Shown here in pieces: positions 20,940 through 34,388 of a DNA stretch of 64,000 bases (the first letter of the stretch is position 1; the number at the start of each line of letters is the position of its first letter). The stretch is taken from assembly GCA_943704425.1 (NCBI GenBank), contig CALSCP010000335.1, positions 146,316 through 210,315 on the forward strand. Reading direction: 5' to 3'. Both the position numbers and the translations under genes were made by a program. Below the pieces are notes generated by a model. That model was not told the origin of the DNA. It saw only the letters and a program-made list of their open reading frames with translations, and searched no databases. This stretch comes from Ministeria vibrans ATCC 50519 (lineage: Eukaryota; Opisthokonta; Filasterea).

Positions 20940-23900
20940 ATGGCTAGTGGCGGGGACATCGTGTCCGTTGCTGCGGCCAGTAGCGCCGCTGTGGACATGC
21001 CGTGTTTCAGCGTGTCGCGCACCAAACTCGACTTTGGTGATGTTGTCGTGGACGGACGACGTTCCCTCCAACTTGTCGCCCTCTCGTCGCTTCACGACCA
21101 TCTTCCAGTGCTCGTGCGCCTTCAGGCGGCCCCCAAGGTTGACTTGACCTTTCAGTTGCACAACGAAAACATCGCGGCGGAGGGTACGGTCGCACAGGCT
21201 CAGTATTCGGAGCTGTTCGACGAAGTCGATTTTGTGCGCGAAGTCATCCTTGCCCCCCGAGAAACACGCACCATCGTGGTCCTCTTCAAGGGGCAGAGTG
21301 CCATCAGCGAGCCCGAGACGCCAGGCGGCGGCGGCGGCGGCGGCGGCTCCAGTGCCGCCACTGGCTTGAGTACTGCTTCGGTCGCCGCTGCCTCAACTTC
21401 AGATCCTTTCACAAACGCTTTCGCTTCCGCCCTCGACGGCGATCACGCTGACGACATCGAACGTTACACCTTTACACCGTTCAAGTCGACTGTTGTCTTT
21501 CATGGCGCACCGCTCTCGCCTCATCACAACGACGACGACAACGACTCCACCAACAGCAACAACAACACCATCACTCGACGTCACGGTGAGACGTCCTTGT
21601 CCTTGCGCATTCGCGCACGCGTCTGTCGAAGTGTACTCGCCGTGCAATTTGACGACACCGACTTGCTGTTTGATCCTTGCCTCGTTGGCAAGTCCAGTCA
21701 TGGACGCTTCACCCTGTGGAATCGCAGCGAGATCAACGTGGACTACTCACTCGATGTGCGTCCCGTCAACTCGCTCCAACCCGCCTGCTCCCTCACCTTT
21801 AGCGATTTTGAAACGGGCCAGACCATCACGTCAGGCACCCTCTCCGGCTTTGCCCATCGACGCATTCTTGTCACATTTGTACCAACCCAAGCGGGCCGTT
21901 CTCACACCGAAATCCACATTGAGAACACGCACAACCTCGCCAACGTCGCCGCGGTTCACATCCAAGCTTTTGCCTTTGCGCATGCTCCCATTCCCGAACC
22001 GCTTGTGGCCGTTGCAGGCGATCGCAACGACGCTGGATTCATTGATTTTGGCGACTGCTACACGGCCATCCCACGTACCCGCCGTCTCGTCCTTACCTCC
22101 CTTGCCGACTCCACCCTCTTTGTCTCCTTCTCGTCGCTCACGTCGCATCGCTCGTCCCTTCACAAAAAAACACGCAATCCGCTTGCTCCCTACGACATTA
22201 CAGTCTCCTACGACGAACGCCCTCTACAGTCACCAACCGTTGTGTCTGGTGGCACGCCTGCTCTCGACCCAACGGCAAGCACCCAGACGGCCCTCCACGA
22301 GATCGACGACGACACCTCCGCGACGGCCGCCACTGCTGCTGCTGTCGACGCCCAGTCCGAGGCACTCGATGAGGTCACCCTGCGGCCCCACGAGACAGTC
22401 GCTCTACTCATTCGCTTCACACCACACGTGAGTGACTCCCACGTCGGTGCACACCGTCGCGCACGTTTCTCTCGTCTTGCTTTCACCATGCAACTCCACG
22501 TCTCACTTCCCCCTGACGAGTGCTGTGCTCCCTCTTCCTCTTCTCACTTCAAACTACTTCCTCTCACGCGTCACCTTGACGACGACTATCGCAACACTCA
22601 ACTGTACCATGGCGCTGACTCTGACTGTTTGCGAAACACAGCCACCTCTACCCTTCCCAGCTCAACAGTCACCGCCGTCGCCTTGCCTGCTACACACGAC
22701 ACGTCGCACCCCGCGACGAAGCGCGTCTCAACATTACTCACCGCCGCCACACGTCAGGGTCACAGTGACTACGCTGATGTGGCCGAGTCCGCGTCACATC
22801 ACGACCCGTCGCTCAACAGCCGAGTCTACTACGCTAACAGCCAGAGCGCTGCCAGAGCTACCCCTGCGCGACTTGGTCATCCGCGTCGCTCCACCTTGCT
22901 CTTGTGGTGTCGCGCTCGTGCCTGCACTTCCATTGTGACCCTCTCCAAGTCGGTGTTTCATGTGGGTGATGTGTGTGTGGGCAGCGTGAAGGAAGTGTGC
23001 GTGCAGGTGTGCAACATGAGCGACCTGCCCGCTCGAATCCGCTGCATTTTTCGCTCCACAGTAGTCACCAGTGAGCACACGGGTACCATCACCATCCCAT
23101 CACATGGCTGGGTAGATCTGCGCTTTAGAGTGTCACCTCGGACTGTCGACCCCGGCTACTCCAAGGTTATCTCCATCGCAAACGAACTCAACACCTCCAA
23201 TCGACTGTCTCTCGAAATTCGCTGCCACCTCGTCGATCCCAAGGGCACCTCGTTGCACGCCCTGTACTATTCGCTCCTTTTGCCCAACAGCTCTCGCGGT
23301 CAAATTCCCCTTGGCACAACACTTGCTCCTTCCCTTCGCACCATCACCGTCAGCAACATCACCTCTGCTCCCCTCACACTTGCACTCACCTCGTCAGCTC
23401 CCACCGAAGTTGCCCTCTTTCGCCCAGGTAGTGCCTCTTCCTCGCATTACCATGCCGATGTCTCCACAACGAACTATCCCAGTAGCAACGTTTCCAGAGC
23501 ACACGATTATTCTACCACATACACCAGTCACGACAGTCGCGTTGGGGCAAACCTAGACGAATCATCGCCGCTTGTTCACAAACGAGCCATCATGCGAACA
23601 CCACCCAGCGAGCTGAGAAGTGTCCCCGCGGCCAGTCGAACACCCGATATTCTTCCCTCGTCCACTCTGGAGTTGTCCGCATCATCCGCCCGAGTGGCCA
23701 CTGTGCCACAAACCAGCACACCGGCGATGCATGAGCTCACCAGCATTCCGCCCAGTCCGCTCGCTGTACACTTCTCGTCTCCGCCCCCCGTCTCGCCACC
23801 CTTGCCACACCTTTCGTCCAGCGCCACAGCCGCAGCCAGTAGCTCAACGGCAACGTCCGCTGTTGGCGGAGGCGACGATGACTGGCGCAGCAGTCATTAC

Positions 23901-26900
23901 CTTGACTTGGCCGTTGCTCGCTCGCGTGTCAACATGGATTCGTCAGTTGTGGGCACGTCGAGCGGTGGCGGAACGGCCAGCGTACCGTCAGGCACAGAGC
24001 ACGCGCAAAAGGCAACGCGAAATCTCTCCATAGAGTTGCCGTCAATGGGTGCGCCATTTGGGCGTGTACCATCATCGCTCGACACGCTCGACGCTGAACG
24101 CATTGGCAAGTCCCGGTCGCGTCAACGACGTCCTTACATCCGCCTTCTCAGTGGTGGTAGTAGTGGCAATGGTGGTGCCAATGCCAATGGTAGCAGTGGC
24201 GGTGGCAGTAATGGCAGTAGCAACAGCGTTGGGGGTTCCAGTGATCCTCTTTCGGGGGGCCACGAGAGCGACATTGGCGACACCAAAGACCTGGATCGGG
24301 CTCGTGGTCCGCGTCGCCGAGGCCATCGTCGAGACAATAGCACATATCGTCGCGAAGTTACATCCCAGAAGAGCTCACGATGGGCCGGTGGCGACCCACA
24401 TGACAAAGGAGGCGACGATTACGGCAACACTGATGACAACAACAACAACAACGACGACGACGACGACGACGACGATGATGATGATGATGAGGATGACGAC
24501 GACGAAGACGATGTTGATGAGGATGATGACGAAGAAGTGGTTGAGTCTGGTGCAGGACGAAATGTTGGTCGTCGATCGACGATCTCAGGTCTAAGAGGTG
24601 TTGATGGAGAAAGAGGAGGAGGAGGAGGAGGAGGAGGTGGTGGTGGTGGTGGTTTGGCTGGGAGCAGGCGGCACTTGCATCGTCTTCATGGTACGGACGG
24701 TGCAGACGACAAAGGCTCTTTGAACGACGACGTGCGTATGAAGAACGAGCATCGATGGCGTCGACGTACACGCGCCGGCAGTGACATTGACGACGATGAT
24801 GACGATGACGATGATGATGGTGGTGGTGGTGACGACGACAACGACCGTCGTGACAATAGCAATGTCAAGTCAGAAGAGGTTCTTGGTCGCATGGTCAAGG
24901 GTGTCTCACACATGCCGCATCATGTGGGACGTAGTGGACGGCTGGTAAAATCGACGTCCACCAAGATTTCACCCTTGTCCATGTCAGGTGTGGCAGGCAA
25001 CGCGTCAAGCTTGAGCTCCAACATGCCCGCCTCGACGATGGGTCCGTCACGCTCTTCGGAGCAGACCCAGAGTCGCCGTCGTGGTCGATACCCTGCGCAT
25101 GTTCGAAGACGAGGACGTGGGCCTGTGCCTGAGCAGGACGATGACAGTGGTGTTGGCGAAGAGTTCCTCGCCTCATTACGCGATGCTTCTGACACCATTC
25201 CCGTCTCGCCTGTGAAGCGCAAAGCCCGCAAAAGTGTGCGCCCTAGCAAGCTTTCACGCACCTTAGATACCACCGAGGGCGGCGTTGCAAGCTACTCCGG
25301 CGGCAAGAGCAATATCAATGGACATGACAAGAAGGGCGTGGAGGACGGGAAAGCACATGACGATGACGATGATGATAATAACGATGATGATGATGATGAC
25401 GATGGCGACGACGATGACGATGACGATGACGATGATGATGATGATGACAATGACACCGAGTCGCGAGTGCGTGATAGTGATGAGGTTTCTGCCGAAGAGG
25501 ACAGCGACGGTATGGACATGGCTCGTGTCGATTTGGAACGCGACGAAGAGAATGGCGACGACGACCAGAGCCGCCGCCCTCCTTACGACGAAGACAACGG
25601 CAACGGCAACGACGACGATGGCGACGATGACACGGAAGATGAACGCGATCCGCTTGAGGCACTGCTAGACCAGTTGCGTGACAGTGAGCCTCTTACACCT
25701 CACCAGCTTGTACAGTGCCACGAAGAACTCAAACTGTACACGCACTACGACTCGGCTGGCGACGAAGAGATTGCGGTGCGTTTGCACGAAAAGCTTTTGC
25801 AGGACACCGCTTTGGCGCAACAGGACGGTCGGTTGCTGGCACTGGTTAACAATGTGGTTGAACTCGCGCCCAAGGGCCACGTTGAGCTTTTCCTACTGTA
25901 CACACCACCGCCACCCACGTCAGCGGCGAGTGCTCAGAGCGCTGCGACGCCCGAATTGCAACTCTCACTTGGCGCCGGCTCGTCCCTTTCTACTCGCACC
26001 GTCAACTTGTCCATCCGTGTGCTACGTGGCGACACAAACCGCACCCAAATGCCCGTTGAGGAGATGCCCGAGAATGTGGTGCCGGTGCGCGCACGTGTGT
26101 GCTCGAGTGGCGTTGCCATTGCCCAGCGCAACATCAACTTGGGCACGCTGGAGAAGCACGAGGCGCTCTCGCGTCGTCTTGTCGTTGTCAACCACAACCC
26201 GGTGCCGCTGCCCTTCAAGGTGCGCAAAACCGGTAGCATTGCCAGTGGCTATTTGACGTTTCCGTCGGGTCGCTACGGAGTGGTCAAGGCCAATGCCCAA
26301 CGCCAGATCAACTTTGTGTTCCGTCCCGCCATGCACGGCATCTTCAACGAGACGCTCACCGTTGTCAACGCACTCATGCCTGAGCAGCATGTCACCATCC
26401 AGATCAAGGCGAATGTGCGCAAGCCGTCGCGCTTTCAGCTTGGTTCAACGGCGCCCATCGACTGTGGACAACTTGAGGCGGACATCGAGAGCGACGAGTA
26501 TCCCATTGAGATCACCAATGTGTCCAAGCGCGAACGTCTTTTTGTGGTCAGCTGCGACTTTGAGCGTGCTACCTGGCCTGCCCCCGTCTACGTCGCATCC
26601 GTGGTTATTTCGCTACGTCAGGGCAAGGAATCACAGCTTGACTCGGGCCAGGGTGCTGGCCAGGTGCACCTCACCAAGGAGGACCACGACGCCATTGATG
26701 CGCTCGAGCGCAAGGTGCGCAAGTACGAGTCGCGTGGCCAGCTCGATCGAGTGAAGAAAGCTCGTGCCAAGATACACTTTCTCAAGACAGGCGAGGCTGT
26801 GGCGGACAGTGGCGAAGATGGAGGTGACACGACGGACGCGACGAGTGCCAGCGAAGACGAGTCGGACTACAATGGACGCGGCAGCACTCCTTCATCGACG

Positions 26901-29900
26901 GTCATGTCTACTGCCCGTTTGCACTCCTCATCACTGGGACTCACCGCACGCGACAATGGAGTACGCTACATTGTGCGTCTCGCCGCCAGTCGTCGATGCA
27001 CACTTCAAGTGGCGTTCAAGCTAAACGAACGCCACGTCGGGGGCACGACCGCTGCCACCACCCCATTGACTGCACCACGATCGTCAGTGGGATCGTTGCC
27101 TGTCATGGTTCAAGAGTATCACAATCCCGACGTGATCAATACGGTCACTTTCAATGCAACCTACTTGCACCGCAAACGTTCAACCGCCCTTTCTGCACCG
27201 CCCATCCAACAGCTCTTTCACGGCCAGCTTGCCATTGACGAGTTTCAACGGCGCACCACAGTGCGACCTGATCCAGTGCCCGCTCCCGAGGCCCTGACCG
27301 GCCTCGAAGTGTCACCCGCCACTCTCGACGTGGGCGCAGTGACTGTGGGTCAGCCGCTTGCCGCAGAATTTACCATGGTCAACACTTCTTCCAACAACCT
27401 TCCATTTGTGGTGCTTGCCGAAGAGGCTCATTTCGATGATGACCACTCTGGCGGTGGTGGTGCTGGCGGCAAGAGAGCCGGAAACAGCAGTGTGAGTGGT
27501 GGAGGTGAGGATGACAGTCGAGGCAACAAGAGCAAGGGAAAGCGGTCGGCGAGCGGGGGTGGAGGCGCTGGTGGTGGCGATGGTTCTGCTCAAGTGCTAC
27601 GCTTTGGTGTGATGAATGGAAAACTTGGTGCCAATGCTCGTCTGACAGTGCAGTTCACCTTTACCGCCGTCAAACTTGGTCAGCAGCGACATGCCATTCT
27701 TGTGCGCGATCTCAATCAGCGAGTGACTCGATCTATTACCGTGTCTGCGACTGCCCGACCTCCTCACTACGTTGTTGTGACAACGACGAACTCCTCTCAG
27801 ACAACTACCGCCACAACTACGAATCCGCTCTTTTCAACAACAACGGGCCCTGCTGCTGTTACGATGCTGCCAGTGACCGCTTCTGATGGTGTAGTCACTG
27901 TGAGCGAGCAGCCGACCGCCTCGTCGATGACAGCAAGCAATTCGCTGTTCACGCAGGGTGTGCTTGACTTTGGTGCCATGTATGCCAAGGCCTCGGACGA
28001 AAGTCTCATGCGAGTGTTGCCTGTCTCTGTCCGCAACGTGCACGCCTACCCCGTGCGTCTCGCATGGTCAACCAACATTGCCAAGCAAGTATCTGTCTTT
28101 GCCGACCAGGCTCTGACACAGTCTCTTGCTAAGCCGCTTCTCCTTCCCGTCGCGAGCACCCTTGTTCTCTGGGTGTGTTTGCGTGTGATTTTGTCCAAGG
28201 CTATGATGCAGCATGGTCAGACACGCTCGGTTGTTGGTGGTCTTACGCTCACGCTTGTCCCGAGCGGCGTGGACGCTTGCACTGTTGCCGAGCGACTCAC
28301 ATTGAGTGTCACTGCCACTGTGGGGCGCAGTCTGTTGCGACTGAGCACGCACTATGTGGATCTGGGCTCGGACGTGGACGTTGACCATCGCTTTGCGGGC
28401 TCCGTGACACTCTCCAACATGACGACACGCTTGCCGTTGCGCTTCTCCATTGATGCCCCACCCGAGCTTGAGTTGAACCGCTCTGCGGGAGTCCTTGAGC
28501 CGTGTTCGCGCCAGCATGACCGCGACAAGCAAACGTCTGGGACGTCGTCGTCGCAAGCGTCGTCTGTGACGCAGGCGCTGCAAGACGGCACAGTCTCCAG
28601 CGGGCTGGCCAATGGTACAGAGTCGAGTGGCACTTTAGCAATGTTGCTGCCTAGCGAGTTTGTCGTTCATTTCTCGTGTGTGGCATCCCGACGTGGTCTG
28701 ACGCAGCACGAGCTGTGCGTGCGCAACGAGACGGACGATTCGGTGCACAAGGTGACTGTGACCTTCTTTGTCGATCCCGACTGCATTCATTCCGACCTTC
28801 CGCCCCCCATGAGTGGCCGTGCGATTCGAGAGCTGTCGTTTCCACTTGCGTACGTTGCACGCGTGCCTCGCGACCGGCTACGGCGTCGCACTACCCTCAT
28901 GGAGGTGAGCGGTTGCGTCGACGACGAGCTTGAGTTAGTGCAGCACAACGGTCGCTCATGGCGTCGTCTCACTCTCGTGAATCTCACGTCGACCGCGATG
29001 CAACTGGTGCCGTTTGCTGATGTGCTTTGTGAAATCGTTTGGTGTGATGCCGAGGGAAACCCCCTTATCAATGCGAAGATGCCAGAGCTGACTCGCGTCA
29101 ACGGCAAGAACATTAGCAGCAGCAGCAGCAGCAACAACAACTACAACAATAACAACAACAGTAGCAGTTATGCGGCAATGGTGATGCGGAAGAGCCGCCG
29201 CGAGTACGATCGTGACGAAGGCGATAACGACGACGATAATGATGACGATGACGACGATGGCGAAGATGAACACGATGATGGTGATGATGATGATGATGAT
29301 GATGCGGGTCGCAGTAGTCATGTTCGTCGTAGTGGCAACGGCATGCACGGATCTGACCGCCAACGTGGACGTGGACTTTCGCGCGACTTACGCGTCTGTG
29401 GTGGCTCTCACCTGCTTGCGGCCAACAGTCAGGTGAGTGCACTTGTGGCGGTACCAGAGCCCGGGTGGCTTGGACGCCGCAAGTGGACCGAACTGTGCGA
29501 GGGGAAGCCCGTGGCGTACCATGGTGCCGTGTACTTTGCACGCGATCGACGCGACACGGCAGAGCTTACGACGGCCGCGGCGGTGTTTGAGGACATTGTC
29601 AAGGTCATTGACTTGGCGTGTACCTTTTGCATGTCGATTGGTGTGGTGGAGCCGAGTCTGTTCCGCATTGGCGACGTAGGCTACATGTCTGGCTGGTCAC
29701 ACACGCCTGTGTCCTTCTCCGTGCGCAATCTCAGCCATGTGCCCTTGCGTTTCCGTCTCGCCGACCATGTGCAAACCGCCATTGTGAATGTCGCGCGTCT
29801 GCAATCCAACTTGACTCCGGTCGGTCTGAATACTTCGCTGTGTGACACACCCGTGATGTCTCGCCGTGTTATTTCGGCGCAAGACGTGCATGTTTTGGCG

Positions 29901-31134
29901 CACGGCGAATATGCACACTTCGAGGCGCTTGTAGATCCGCGACAGCTCGATGCGAGTGTGACCGAGGAAACCATTGAAGTGTTGCTGCACAATGTGCACA
30001 ATCGGCGCAATGAGATGGTTGTGCGTGCCACTGCGACGGTGTCGACGGCACGCCTTACCTTTGGGGGCCTTGCGAGTGTGTCGACAGCGGGCAGCGGCAG
30101 TGGTGCGCCAACGGAGCGACTCCGTGAGCTTCGCATGCCTCGCTTGGTGATGCCGGCGCTGTCAGATACACCGGAGGTGTGCGACGAGTCGTTCACCTTC
30201 CGCAACATGAGCGAGGGCCCGGTACGTTTACATCTTGTTGTACAGCTGCAAGCATCCTTGGAGAGTCTAGTGGTTTGTCGCGTTGTGGAGCGACGGAGCA
30301 ACGTTGACGTCGATGAGATCGTGCTCAATGCTGGCGAGCAAGTGGGCGTGCGCGTTTCGGCCAAGGCGCGTGGTGACTCGCACGTGCCGCGCCATCTCTT
30401 GGGCGCAGATCGTGTGCTCCTTGGCGAACTAGTGGTTTCGCGAGACAACGACAACGGCAGCTCGGCCGCTCATCCAAGCGACACTTCTGGCGGCAAAAAG
30501 GACAGCTCCAGTCGCGCCGTGCACCACGCCCGCCATGGCAGTGCGGATGAATCGATTGCTGAGTATGCTCGTGGCAGCGATAGGCGGCCACGTAGCGCTG
30601 CTGACGATGGTGGTAGCGGTGATGGTGGTAATGGTAGAGGAGGCGCTGGAAGCCGGACGCTTGTGGTGTTGGAGCGCGTGCGACTGTCGGTGGTGCTGGC
30701 CGAGGAGAAACTTCTTGCCATCAGCGCACCGCCACTTGTGCATTTGGTGTGCGCTTCGGCACATGGCTCGAGTCTGTCTCAGGCGACGGTGACTCTTGTG
30801 AACCGCTCGCAACTTGTCTCGCTCAACTTTCGCGTGCGTGTCGCAGTCGACGAAAGTCTGATTCCCGGCACAGTGGGTGGCCTTAAACGCGAGCTGTGTC
30901 TTGTCGAGCCCAGTTCGGGTACCTTGGCGGCGCGCGGCGAACAAGAGGTGACGCTGCGCGTGCCAAAACACATTAAGATTGTTGGAGTGGTGCCCATGCG
31001 GCTTATTGCGTATGTGTACGACGAAAGGGGGGAGTTGGAAGGGGCGGCAGTCGAGGCGCGCGATCCTCTTGTTGTTGTCGAACAGTCGCGTGTGGAGCAC
31101 GGCATTGAACTTGTCTCAGCCGAACACGAGGAGT

Positions 31135-31171
<37 letters not shown>

Positions 31172-34086
31172 TGATGATAATGAGGCCAATGGCGCTGATA
31201 GTAATGTTGGCGATGCTGAGTCTGATGCGCAGAAGATGGGTGGTGATTGTAGCGGGGTAAAGCCTGCCACAGTGAGAGAGAAAACACAGGAATTGCACTA
31301 CGCGGAGAGCCGTGAGAAGGCAATGCGACCTTCGAGCATCGATATGCCGAGCTCAAGTGGCGGCAGCAGCTGTGGAACTACGTCAACGCTGGTGGGTGAA
31401 GGTACGAGTCGGAGTGGGATGTCAAGTGCTGCGGGCACCGGCATTGGCGGTGCTGATGAGCGTGGGAGTGAGGTGAGTGGCGATGAAGCAAGCGGGGGCA
31501 GTCGCAGTGCGTCGCGCCTGGCCATGGCAACGAGTGTCGTGGCTGCGACTGGCACTCGCCGTGACCGTGAGCGCGACAGGGATCGTGATCGTGAGCAGAT
31601 TGACCGTGGACGTGCGACGGATGAACACGAAATGATGGGTGGTCTGCGTCTGACCGAGTTTGACCAATCGAGTCTGTTTCGATCGTTGTCGTTTACGACG
31701 GTCGAGGGTGCCAACGAGGCAACGGTGGCCCCTGACACGGTGGCAACCGGTGCTGGTACATCGTCTTTGACTGGCACGAAAGCTTCCTCTCCGACAACGG
31801 TGACAACACCTGCGCCATTGACAAATGTGGGGTCGACATCGATGTCGTTGACGACGCCACGCACCGTCCTGCAGGTGCGCAACTGCACGCCAAGCGGACA
31901 CACGGCTGTGTACCTGATGGACTTGGGACAGGTACGGGAGGGCATGTCGGTGAGCAAGAACATCCAGGTGTACAATGCATCACGACGACCCGTCTCCATT
32001 GCCGTGTCGGTGGTGGCGGGCACGGGTGCCGAGCGGCACTGGCTGCAGGTACAAACGGCGGGTACAGTGCGATTGGGAGGTGGTGAGACGCGACGTCTGC
32101 CAGTGACCGTTGCAGTGGCCACACCCATGAGCATGTGTGGGCATGTCTTGCTGCAGGAGGTAGACGAGGAACGAGGCACGGTGACCGGCAGTGGTGTGGT
32201 GGTGCGTGTGATTGCCGAGGTGATTGGAGCTGAGGTGTCAGACATGGCGGTACGTCTGTGGGGTGGTGGACTGCCTATATGCGAGCGCCGTGAGAGACAA
32301 CTGTTGATCGGCCTCTGTCTGTATGGTCGTTTTGACGACGGTCTTTCATTTGCCGTGCAAAACTCGACGGCTTCCCCAATGGGATTCATTTTCCTGCACG
32401 AGTCGGCGAACCTCCACGACGAGACACTCTTTTTGGCGGAGCGGTTTTCGGCGCGCGTCTGCAAAGGCATGTGGGTGTCCGCCCATGACTTACAGCCGGT
32501 TCTGGTGCGCTACCGTCCCGTCTGCGAGCTACAACAGCAGCAGCAGCAGCAGCAGCAGCAGTTGACAGGCGTCAAATCGCCCAGCCAATCACTTCCAACG
32601 TCCCGTGCCGTCTCACCGCGTGCCAGTGGGGCTGGTGTAAGCGACGATAATTCCGCTGCTGGTGTCTCACACTTTGCTCTTGACTATCGTACGGTGACGG
32701 TTCATGTTCTCGCGCGTCTGTACCAGGGAGTGTCCGAGACGGTACGACTGCGCTGCTTTTGCCGATCGCCTCGCGTATGCGTGTCGACCACGTCGCTGCT
32801 GTTTTCGGTCGACATAAGCACACTCAAGAGTGACGTGATCGGGTCTAGCACAGGCAGTGTTGGCGGTGACACAATGGGTGGCGATGGTGAAGCTGCTCAA
32901 GTGACGTATGGGCAGCTGATGGCGACACGTGGGGTCACCGATGAGCCGCTTGAGGCGCCTGCAGTTGTCGTGTATACGCACGACGACGATGGAAACACGC
33001 CACGTCCAGCGTACCCTATGGATAGTGCGTCAACGCCGGGTGGGGACAGCACGACCCGCATTGTGCAGCTGACGGGCCTTGTAGGCGAGCGCATTGCCGT
33101 GATCAACGACACGTCGGCATTTGTGTGCTCGCTGACACCTTCGACGCAACCGAGCGCTGTGCGTGTTGGTGCTGCGTATTTGCGGGTGCGAGTGCGTCCT
33201 CAGACGGCGGCGGCGCTGTTGAAGCATGGCGAGACCATGCTGCAGGAGCACATTACTGTCTACTCAATGGCGGATCCTGCCGAGAGCATCACCGTCTATC
33301 TGCGTTTGTGTCTGGTGGCTGGTCGAGGCGACTCTGAGTTGCCCGAGCCGGACGCTGGACTGCGCTTTGCCGCGCGCTTTTTCCACGGCTCGCTCACTCG
33401 CGCTGCCAATGTGTTTGCAGCCCTCGAGGCGCGCGTGCTGAGCTTCCTTGTGCGCCACGACCCGTCGATGCCGACCAACTGGACCGACAATGTGGTGCGC
33501 CTTCATTTTGCGCACTGCTGCCACGAGCTCCACTACTGTCTGCGCCACGATCTGGCGCCCTCCTTTGTTGCCAACGTGGCGACGCTGCTATTTAACGGCG
33601 TCTTTCAGCACGCCGACTTTGTTACCGCCGCGCCTGCCGCATTGCGCTCCCTCAGCAACACCAACACCACCAACGGCACGACCAGCAGCGGCACAAACAG
33701 CAGTAGCAGCAACAGCATCAGCACCAGCACCAATATCCACTTGCGTCGCGGTCACAATCGTCCTGTCCTCGTTGCTGCCAACTCACCAGGGCGTCACAGC
33801 AACGGCACTCTCACCACCACCGAGCCCGACGATCACCTGCTCAGCGGTCCCTTTTCAACAACCTCAATCGGCTCCGCCGCATCCGAAGACGCCCACGTTT
33901 GGTCCGACAAGCTCGCCTTCTTTGTAAGAGAAGAAAGAACTGTATGATTACCTTTAAATTGTCGATTGATGTTTTTTTTTGTTGTAGATTGAGCGTGCTC
34001 TGTGTATCATCCATGCGGCTCCCGACACGGACGGAAGACTGTCTGTTGCGCGTCGTCTTGTTGAGAGACTTGTATCAAATTTGTAA
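20940..34086 (+). CDS. Giant ASH/HYDIN-like immunoglobulin-fold repeat protein
   Basis: Two exons, 20940-33923 and 33988-34086, phase 0, giving 4,360 residues; the first is a single open frame of 12,984 nt. Many segments have the ASPM-SPD2-Hydin (ASH)/MSP-like pattern of a beta-sandwich with LDFG or INLG strand openings. Examples are KLDFGDVVVDGRRSLQL near the start, GFIDFGDCYTAIPRTRRLVL, ININLGTLEKHEALSRR-like sequence near 26140, PIDCGQLEADIESDEYPIEI, LDVGAVTVGQPLAAEFTMVN, VLDFGAMYAK and VYLMDLGQVREGMSVSKNIQ. Between them lie disordered Ser/Gly-rich linkers, several Asp tracts (near 24450, 24790, 25360-25450, 29230-29310 and 31135-31180), a Gly run near 24620 and a CAG-encoded Gln run near 32533. 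The C-terminal ~150 residues are helical (RFFHGSLTRAANVFAALEARVLSF). ASH proteins are known from cilia, centrosomes and the Golgi; which applies here is unknown, and I cannot assign an orthologue. Internal phase is maintained despite large acidic repeats, arguing for a functional protein. Confidence 0.85.
24436..24540 (+). repeat. Acidic GAC/GAT repeat, one of several in the giant gene
   Basis: A run of GAC, GAT and GAA codons encoding an Asp/Glu tract. Similar tracts occur near 24788-24845, 25357-25452, 29227-29310 and 31135-31180. Mixed codons suggest old, stable runs. Apparent Thr/Met or Ser/His frames across them are artefacts. Confidence 0.85.
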
Positions 34087-34313
34087 AGAGATTCATAATT
34101 CTATTCCAAGAAGATTCTGTATGATTGTGTACTTATGAATGATGATTGTATGACTCACTTTGTTCTTTCTCCCTCCTCACACACACACACTCTATCACTT
34201 TGTTCTCTCTCTATCTCTATCACTTTATAACTAATATCATTTCTCTCTCCTGTCTCTCTACCTCACACGTTCTTTCTCCCTCTCTCGCTCGCAGTGTGTG
34301 TGTGTATATATTA

Positions 34314-34362
<49 letters not shown>

Positions 34363-34388
34363 GCGGTCGATGTCGCTCTGAAAATCAC
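34087..34388. other. Convergent interval with CT- and GT-microsatellites
   Basis: This 302-bp interval contains the pyrimidine motif TCTATCACTTTGT near 34191-34227, CT-rich sequence and a (GT)n run at about 34316-34357. It lies between the converging stops of the giant protein and the coiled-coil protein and holds no supported coding sequence. Confidence 0.6.

Noticed and set aside
24049..25668. Met/Thr-rich plus frames and Ser/His-rich minus frames over the giant gene
   Set aside because: They arise from GAC/GAT repeats; the in-frame Asp tracts are continuous with the ASH protein, and the alternative frames lack any domain.
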